This document shows positions 59,010-64,000 of a stretch of DNA of 64,000 bases, piece by piece. The first letter of the stretch is position 1, and every line of letters starts with the position of its first letter. The notes under the pieces were generated by a model. It did not search any database and was not told where the DNA came from. It was given only the letters and a program-made list of their open reading frames with translations. The DNA lies in assembly GCF_009557055.1 (NCBI RefSeq), contig NZ_CP045649.1, forward strand, positions 3,943,501 to 4,007,500, written 5' to 3'. The translations under genes were made by a program, and so were the position numbers. Source of the DNA: Nocardioides sp. dk884 (GTDB lineage Bacteria; Actinomycetota; Actinomycetes; Propionibacteriales; Nocardioidaceae).

Positions 59010-59996
59010 TCACTTGTCCGCGAGCAGGGACTCGACGCTCGGGGCGTCGTCCTCGTCGATCAGGTCGTAGCGCAGCACGCGGGCGATGCCGGCCTCGACG
59101 GTCTCGGCGTCGATCGGCTCCTCGCCGAACTTCTGGAAGCGCGACTTGGCGAGCAGCTCGGCCGGGGCGTCGATGTAGGTCTCCGCGATCTTGGCGGGCA
59201 GGCCCTCGGTGGTGTTGAGCAGCTTGTTCGCCTCGAGGATCGCCTGGGCGAACTTCTCCACCGTCTCCGGGTTCGACCCCGCGAAGGAGTCGGAGGTGAC
59301 GTAGGTGTAGGCGAGCTCGCCCTCGCCGCCGGCGACGTAGCCCGAGAGCAGCTTGATGTCGGAGTCGGCCAGCGCCGCGGTGCCGCTGGGCTCCGCGGTG
59401 GTGACGACGTCGACCGAACCGCCCTTGAGCGCGGCGATGGTGTTGGGGACCTCGACGAACTTGATCTTCGAGGAGTCCCCGCCGGCCTCGTCGACGACGG
59501 TGCGCACGTCGACCCAGATCTGGCTCTTGGTCTGCGGGACGCCGAAGGTGGCGTTCTCGATGTCCTTGATGGACTTGATCTTGCTGTCCTTGGCGACCCA
59601 GAAGTTGCCCACGCCCATGCCGTCCTCGCCCACGGCGGTGCCGGTGGCACCCGGGGCGACCATGACGACCGGCACGTTCTCGCTGCGCGCGATGACGGGG
59701 GTGGTCACGTCCATCAGCGCGAAGTCGACCTTGCCGCCGAGCAGCTGCGGGGTGGCCTCGGCCGGGGTGGCGACGGTGATGAACTCGACGTCGAGACCCT
59801 GATCCTCGAACGTGCCCTCGAGATCGGCGGTGTGGGCGCCGAGAGCGTTGAAGCTGGGGAAGACCGCGACCTTGACGGTGCCGTCCTTGCTGTCGGACGC
59901 GCTGTCGTCGCCGCCGCCGCAGGCGCTGAGCGCGAGTGCGGCCGCGGCCGCCACTGCCAGCGCCTTGACGGGCAGGCGGTTCTTGAAGCTGTTCAT
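59010..59996 (-). CDS. ABC transporter substrate-binding lipoprotein (NMT1/TauA-like)
   Basis: A 328-residue lipoprotein. The signal ends at LSAC (Cys26). The mature part is a two-lobed NMT1-type binding protein with VKVAVFPSFNALGAH, GKVDFALMDVTTPVIAR and VSVPQTKSQIW-like stretches (VPQTKSQIWVDV). Family members bind taurine, nitrate, thiamine precursors or aromatic acids. It opens the operon ABC-HbpS-flavin reductase-dioxygenase and is divergent from an IclR gene. Ligand is probably the compound degraded by this island. Confidence 0.92.
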   Translation of the reverse strand: MNSFKNRLPVKALAVAAAAALALSACGGGDDSASDSKDGTVKVAVFPSFNALGAHTADLEGTFEDQGLDVEFITVATPAEATPQLLGGKVDFALMDVTTPVIARSENVPVVMVAPGATGTAVGEDGMGVGNFWVAKDSKIKSIKDIENATFGVPQTKSQIWVDVRTVVDEAGGDSSKIKFVEVPNTIAALKGGSVDVVTTAEPSGTAALADSDIKLLSGYVAGGEGELAYTYVTSDSFAGSNPETVEKFAQAILEANKLLNTTEGLPAKIAETYIDAPAELLAKSRFQKFGEEPIDAETVEAGIARVLRYDLIDEDDAPSVESLLADK

Positions 59997-60071
59997 GATG
60001 CTCCTAGGCACGAGGGGTGGGTCCGTTCCGGCCTGGTGTGGTCGAGTCCCCCGAGGCATCTTCCTCCACCG

Positions 60072-60088
60072 GTTCCGTGGACCGGAAC
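60072..60088. promoter_or_regulatory. IclR operator candidate
   Basis: GTTCCG-N5-CGGAAC, perfect 6-bp arms, in the 248-bp gap between the divergent binding-protein gene and the IclR gene. A related TCCGTTCCGG lies about 50 bp away. Size and symmetry fit an IclR dimer site. Confidence 0.5.
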
Positions 60089-60244
60089 AACCGCAATCTG
60101 CCAACCAGCCCGGTATGGCCGAAAGCACAATTCCGCCCAGTGAGGGCAGTCACAGGATCTGTTCGCGCCGCCGCCTACGGTTCAAGGCAGCGGGCCTCTC
60201 AGCGCGGCTCGCGGTGGCTCGTTCGACCCATCCGGAGGCTTCCC

Positions 60245-61078
60245 GTGACAGTTCCCACCCTCGACGTCCCGGTCGGGGTTCCCGGCGAGTCGAGCGGCGA
60301 GTCGAGCGGCGAGTGCCGCCCCCGGCCGGCCACCTCGGTGTCGAAGGCGCTCCAGCTGCTCTCGGCGTTCCGCCGGGCGCGCACGGACCTGTCGCTCACC
60401 GAGCTCGCCCAGCGCGCGGACATCCCGAAGTCGACGGCGTTCCGTCTGCTCGGCGAGCTGGAGCAGGCGGGGTTCGTGGCCCGCAACGGCACCAAGTACC
60501 GCCTCGGCGTGGCGCTCTTCGAGCTCGGCAGCCGGGTCAGCCTGTGCCGCCCGCAGGGCCTGCGCGACACCGCGGTGCACTTCTTGAGCCAGCTGCACGC
60601 CGCCACCGGTGGGCTGACCGCGCACCTGGCGGTCCTGGAGGGTCCCGAGATCCTCTACCTGGAGAAGATCCACGGTCCCCGCACGCCGCGGGTGCGCACG
60701 ATGCCCGGCCAGCGCTACCCGGCGTCGACGACGGCGCTGGGCAAGGCGATGGTCGCGCTCGGCGACGCCGAGGACCTCGCCGCCGTGCTCGCCCACGGCC
60801 TGCCGCGGATGACCCGGTCCTCGATCGTGGACCCGGACCGGTTCGTCGAGGAGCTGCGCGGCGTACGCCGGAGCGGGGTCGCCCGTGACCGCGAGGAGGC
60901 GGTCGCCGGGCTGGTCTGCGTGGCCGCCCCGATCGTGGTGCACGGCGTCGTCGAGGGCGCGGTGTCGGTCTCCGGCCCGAGCGCGGGCTTCGCCTGGGAC
61001 CGGATGGAGTCCCTGGTCCGCTCCGCCGCCGCCGGCATCGCCCAGAAGCGCGCCATCGGCGTCGGCTGGGCCTCCTGA
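60245..61078 (+). CDS. IclR family transcriptional regulator
   Basis: A 277-residue IclR protein with winged helix LSLTELAQRADIPKSTAFRLLGEL and effector-domain stretches TALGKAMVALG and AVAGLVCVAAPIVVHG. The N-terminal tail contains a perfect 12-bp DNA repeat that encodes GESSGESSGE. The GTG start is the only one near the helix-turn-helix. It is divergent from the ABC operon and is the best candidate regulator of it. Confidence 0.92.
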   Translation: MTVPTLDVPVGVPGESSGESSGECRPRPATSVSKALQLLSAFRRARTDLSLTELAQRADIPKSTAFRLLGELEQAGFVARNGTKYRLGVALFELGSRVSLCRPQGLRDTAVHFLSQLHAATGGLTAHLAVLEGPEILYLEKIHGPRTPRVRTMPGQRYPASTTALGKAMVALGDAEDLAAVLAHGLPRMTRSSIVDPDRFVEELRGVRRSGVARDREEAVAGLVCVAAPIVVHGVVEGAVSVSGPSAGFAWDRMESLVRSAAAGIAQKRAIGVGWAS

Positions 61079-61082
61079 CCCT

Positions 61083-61138
61083 GATCGACTGGGCCCGATC
61101 GACCGGGCCGGATCGACCGGGCCGGATCGACCTGGCCC
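61083..61138. repeat. Four tandem 14-bp repeats
   Basis: Four contiguous units of GATCGACCGGGCCG, two exact and two with one or two changes, right after the IclR stop. The last unit runs into the terminator stem. It is the only clear tandem array outside the 22-bp repeats. Confidence 0.85.
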
Positions 61139-61169
61139 GTCCACACCGGAGGTGTCGACGGGCCAGGTC
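61129..61169. terminator. Bidirectional terminator hairpin
   Basis: A 19-bp stem with one mismatch and a 3-nt loop, between the convergent IclR and HsaA-like genes. Strongly symmetrical, so it can stop transcription from both sides. Confidence 0.85.
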
Positions 61170-61174
61170 CGGTG

Positions 61175-62347
61175 TCACATGCGGACGTTCTTGGGCGCCT
61201 CGCCGGTGAAGACCACGGTGCCGTAGGCCTCATAGACCGTCTCGGCCACGTTGGCGCCGTGACCCAGCGCGATGTGGACGTCGCGCCAGAAGCGCTGGAT
61301 CGGGTTGTCCAGGCGCATGGAGGAGCCACCGGCGTGCGCGACCAGGCGGTCGACGGCCTCGCCGGCACGGCGCGAGACGCGGACCTGGTTGCGGCGCACC
61401 TCGGCGCGCAGCTCCATCGAGGGACGACCGCCGGCCTCGCACACGTCGAAGAGCCGGTCGATGTCGCCGAGGAACTGCATCCGGCAGGCCTGCAGGTCGG
61501 AGGCGGCCTCACCGAGCGCGTGCAGCTGACGCGGGTCGGTCGCGGCGACCACGCCACGGGCGGAGACCCGGCCGCGGGTGTAGCTGAGCCACGACGCGAG
61601 CGCGCCCTCGGCGGCGGCCAGCGTGCCGGCGGTGATCGCACCGGAGAACATCGAGTGGAACGGCATCCGGTAGAGCGCGACGTCGCCGCGACCGGCCTGC
61701 TCGGCCGCCGCACCGGAGCCGAGCTCCTCGGGGTCGATGATGCGGTGGTCGGGGATGAAGGCGTCCTTGATCAGGATGTCCTTCGAGCCGGTGCCCTTGA
61801 GGCCCACGACGTTCCAGGAGTCCTGGAGGATCGTGTAGTCGCTGCGCGGCAGGATGAAGTGGCGCAGGCCGTCGGGGCGGACGTTGCCGTCCTTGTCGCA
61901 CAGCATGCCGCCGAGCACGATCCAGTCGCACAGGTCGGTGCCCGAGGAGAAGGGCCACTTGCCGCTGAAGATCCAGCCGCCCTCGGTGGGGATGGCGCGG
62001 CCGATCGGGGCGTACGGCGAGGCGACCCAGGTGTCGGGGTCCTCCCCCCAGATCTCCTCCTGCACCTGGCGGGTGCCCTGGGCGATCTCGAAGGAGTGCA
62101 CGCCGACGACCGAGGAGACCCAGCCGGTGGAGCCGTGACGGCCGCCGAGCTCCAGGATGCCCTCGAAGAAGTCGCGGGGGTGCAGCTCGTCGCCGCCGAA
62201 GTCCTTCGGCTGCAGGGCCCGGACGATGCCGGCCTCGCGCAGCGCCTTGTGGGTGACGTCGGTCAGGTGACCCTGGGCGTCGGAGGCCTCCGCCTGCTCG
62301 GCCACCAGGTCCGCGATCGCCTCGATGCGGTCCAGCAGTTCGCTCAC
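61175..62347 (-). CDS. HsaA-like flavin-dependent monooxygenase (acyl-CoA dehydrogenase fold)
   Basis: A 390-residue protein of the group D flavin monooxygenases, which use FMNH2 or FADH2 from a separate reductase to hydroxylate phenols. It has a helical N-terminal domain (residues 1-120), a beta domain with FSGKWPFSSGTDLCDWIVLGG and a C-terminal helical bundle with GGSSMRLDNPIQRFWRDVH, which matches HsaA (3-HSA 4-hydroxylase) and related phenol hydroxylases. The absence of the acyl-CoA dehydrogenase catalytic Glu pattern supports a monooxygenase. It follows the hydrolase gene by 14 bp in the same operon. Confidence 0.9.
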   Translation of the reverse strand: MSELLDRIEAIADLVAEQAEASDAQGHLTDVTHKALREAGIVRALQPKDFGGDELHPRDFFEGILELGGRHGSTGWVSSVVGVHSFEIAQGTRQVQEEIWGEDPDTWVASPYAPIGRAIPTEGGWIFSGKWPFSSGTDLCDWIVLGGMLCDKDGNVRPDGLRHFILPRSDYTILQDSWNVVGLKGTGSKDILIKDAFIPDHRIIDPEELGSGAAAEQAGRGDVALYRMPFHSMFSGAITAGTLAAAEGALASWLSYTRGRVSARGVVAATDPRQLHALGEAASDLQACRMQFLGDIDRLFDVCEAGGRPSMELRAEVRRNQVRVSRRAGEAVDRLVAHAGGSSMRLDNPIQRFWRDVHIALGHGANVAETVYEAYGTVVFTGEAPKNVRM

Positions 62348-62361
62348 TGTCTCTCTCCTGC

Positions 62362-63216
62362 TCAGTTGCCGGCGCTGCCGGGAGTGTTCGTGATGAAGTC
62401 GCGCACCAGGCGGTTGAACTCGTCGGCGTGCTCGAGCTGGGCCCAGTGGCCGCAGCGGTTGAGCAGGACCAGGCGAGAGTTCGCGATGGTGGACACCAGG
62501 CGCAGGCCGGCCTCGAAGTGCACGACCCGGTCGTCGCGGCCGTGGATGATCATGGCCGGCTGCTTGATCGAGGCGATGTCCTCGAGGGTGGCCTCACCGC
62601 GGCGGGGACGCCCGAAGCCGGCCGCGAAGTTGGTGACGTGGACGGGGTTCTCGGCGAGCACGCGGTAGCGCTGCTCGGCGAGCTCGTCGGTCGCGAAGGC
62701 CGGGTCGTACGCCATGATCTCGCACAGCGCCTTCATGGTCTCGACGCTCGGCTCGCGGTAGCCGCGGTGCAGCACCTTGAGGCCCTCGGTGGGGCCGCCG
62801 CCGGGGCTGTTCACCCGCGGACCGGGCGCACCGGAGCCCATCGTGACCACGTGGGTGACGCGGTCGGGGTGCCGGGCGGCGACCTTCAGCGTGGTCGCGC
62901 CGCCCATCGAGTTGCCGACGAACGCGGCCTTCTCGATGCCGAGGGCGTCGAGGAAGTCCACGGCGGCCTTCACGTGGTCGCGCTCCTCATAGGTCACCGG
63001 GTCCGACTTGCCCCAGCCGGGCATGTCGGGGGCGATCACGCGGAAGCTCTCGGAGAGGACCGACATGTTCGGGTTGAAGTTGCTCCACCCGGTGGCGCCG
63101 GGTCCGCTGCCGTGCAGCATGACCACGGGGGTGCCCTCGCCGGCAGCGTGGTAGTGGATCTTGCCGCTCGGCGTGTCGACGAACGCGCTGGTCTCGGACT
63201 CGGACAGCGATGCCAT
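62362..63216 (-). CDS. Meta-cleavage-product hydrolase (BphD/HsaD-like)
   Basis: A 284-residue alpha/beta hydrolase with C-C bond-cleaving family marks. HGSGPGATGWSNFNPN is the oxyanion region, S103 the nucleophile in VGNSMGG, Asp228 or Asp229 lies in HGRDDRVVHFE, and His257 in RCGHWAQLE. These enzymes split the ring-opened dienoate into a hydroxypentadienoate and an acid. It is first in the operon with the HsaA-like gene. A regulatory gap of 256 bp with no other gene lies upstream. Confidence 0.93.
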   Translation of the reverse strand: MASLSESETSAFVDTPSGKIHYHAAGEGTPVVMLHGSGPGATGWSNFNPNMSVLSESFRVIAPDMPGWGKSDPVTYEERDHVKAAVDFLDALGIEKAAFVGNSMGGATTLKVAARHPDRVTHVVTMGSGAPGPRVNSPGGGPTEGLKVLHRGYREPSVETMKALCEIMAYDPAFATDELAEQRYRVLAENPVHVTNFAAGFGRPRRGEATLEDIASIKQPAMIIHGRDDRVVHFEAGLRLVSTIANSRLVLLNRCGHWAQLEHADEFNRLVRDFITNTPGSAGN

Positions 63217-63472
63217 CTCGCATCTCTCCTTCGGTGTCGCGCCACGGGGGCGCAGTCGGTCTGGTCAAAGAATTCATCGGTCGAAGCGGCCCGGACAGGG
63301 CTGCTTGCCGACATGTGGAACAGATCAAGAAGTCGTGCCGCGAGTCCGGTGCCGGCAGGCCACGGCACGCCGCGCGCGGCCGGTCGCGCCGCCGTCGCGG
63401 ACGACGGATGCCGGAGGTGCGCCGGACGGGGTACGGCGCCGGCCGGGTCGCGTCTCGGGGTGGACCGGGACC

Positions 63473-64000
63473 TCAGCCCCCGAGCGCGGTCGCGATCTCG
63501 GCGGCGGCCTCGACCAGCAGCTCGCGGATCTCCTCGTAGCGGGCCTCGGGCATCCGCGCGGTCGTGCTCGCGATCGCCAGCGCACCGGACACGCCACCGG
63601 GGGTGATGATCGGGGTGGCCACGGCCGAGAGACCGTCCTCCATCTCGCTCACCGATGCCGCGAACCGGCGCTCGCGGATGGCGGCCCGCTCGGCGGCGTC
63701 GGGCAGCAGGTGGCCGCGGTGCTCGGGCAGGCTCGCGGCGACGCGGCGCTGCACGGACTCATCCGCGTAGGCGTAGAGCAGCTTGCCCGCCGCGCCGAAG
63801 CCGAGCGGCATCGGCCGGCCGAGGACCGCGACCGGGCGCAGCGTGTGCGGGCCCTCGGCGGAGAGGACGCACACCCGGTGGTCCTCCTCGGTGACGTAGA
63901 GGTGCACGCTCTCGCGCACCTCATCGCGCAGCCGGGTCATCACCGGCTCGGCGATGTGGCGTATCCCGACCGAGCGGTCGGCGAGGTGGCCCCACTGCAC
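63473..64000 (-). CDS. IclR family regulator (partial, cut by right edge)
   Basis: The C-terminal 175 residues of an IclR effector domain: ESVHLYVTEEDHRVCVLSAEG, VLGRPMPLGFGAAGKLLYAY and AVATPIITPGGVSGALAIAS, all conserved. The DNA-binding part is outside the window. It lies upstream of the hydrolase-monooxygenase operon on the same strand, and is the third IclR gene around this island. Confidence 0.9.
   Translation of the reverse strand: MQWGHLADRSVGIRHIAEPVMTRLRDEVRESVHLYVTEEDHRVCVLSAEGPHTLRPVAVLGRPMPLGFGAAGKLLYAYADESVQRRVAASLPEHRGHLLPDAAERAAIRERRFAASVSEMEDGLSAVATPIITPGGVSGALAIASTTARMPEARYEEIRELLVEAAAEIATALGG

Noticed and set aside
61175..62347. Acyl-CoA dehydrogenase
   Set aside because: The fold is similar, but the best match of visible motifs and the neighbours (flavin reductase, dioxygenase, hydrolase) support an HsaA-like hydroxylase.

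Overview
The window reads as chromosomal DNA of a very GC-rich actinobacterium, most likely Nocardioides or a close relative in the Propionibacteriales. The evidence is an HspR-type dnaK operon with HAIR operators, F420-dependent (LLM and deazaflavin) oxidoreductases, mycothiol-type enzymes, a DUF222-HNH endonuclease, and small actinobacterial DUF1918, DUF6131 and DUF6458 proteins. The genus is an inference; no rRNA is present. I recognise no tRNA, CRISPR array, insertion sequence or phage gene, and every gap between genes is under about 260 bp.

Bases 1-4,960 hold the heat-shock operon dnaK-grpE-dnaJ-hspR-vanZ, read leftward, with a HAIR operator before dnaK and a second one at the left edge. 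Bases 5,000-12,250 carry single housekeeping-type genes: lipoproteins, an M28 peptidase with a broken reading frame, a CapA-like protein, a Nudix hydrolase, an aldo/keto reductase and a MarR/EamA divergent pair. Bases 12,260-17,430 form a divergent set around a perfect match to the KstR steroid-regulator motif: SnoaL-like and deazaflavin proteins on one side, and LLM oxidoreductase, DUF1214-like protein, SDR and sulfotransferase on the other. Bases 17,430-22,100 are mixed small genes and a DUF222-HNH gene. Bases 22,100-25,870 form a TetR-controlled cluster of a Baeyer-Villiger-like flavin monooxygenase, a hydrolase and a divergent SDR.

Bases 26,170-29,700 hold one 3-kb LuxR (LAL) regulator plus a 47-residue gene, bracketed by two inverted arrays of a 22-bp repeat. 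Then follow hutF-hutI of histidine breakdown (29,701-32,195), an M20 peptidase and a frameshifted MFS transporter, two tandem CitE/malyl-CoA lyase-like genes (36,747-38,709), and a long run of small enzymes, methyltransferases and regulators up to 52,900. Three small membrane proteins in this half have SigB/SigF-like promoter candidates.

Bases 52,965-64,000 are an aromatic or steroid-ring catabolic island. It encodes an HsaA-like flavin monooxygenase, a flavin reductase fused to an IclR-type sensor domain, a type I extradiol dioxygenase, a meta-cleavage-product hydrolase, a NitT/TauT-type ABC importer, an HbpS/GlcG-like protein and three IclR regulators, the last cut by the right edge. Together these would import an aromatic compound, hydroxylate it, open the ring and hydrolyse the product. 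The lower-pathway genes are not in view.
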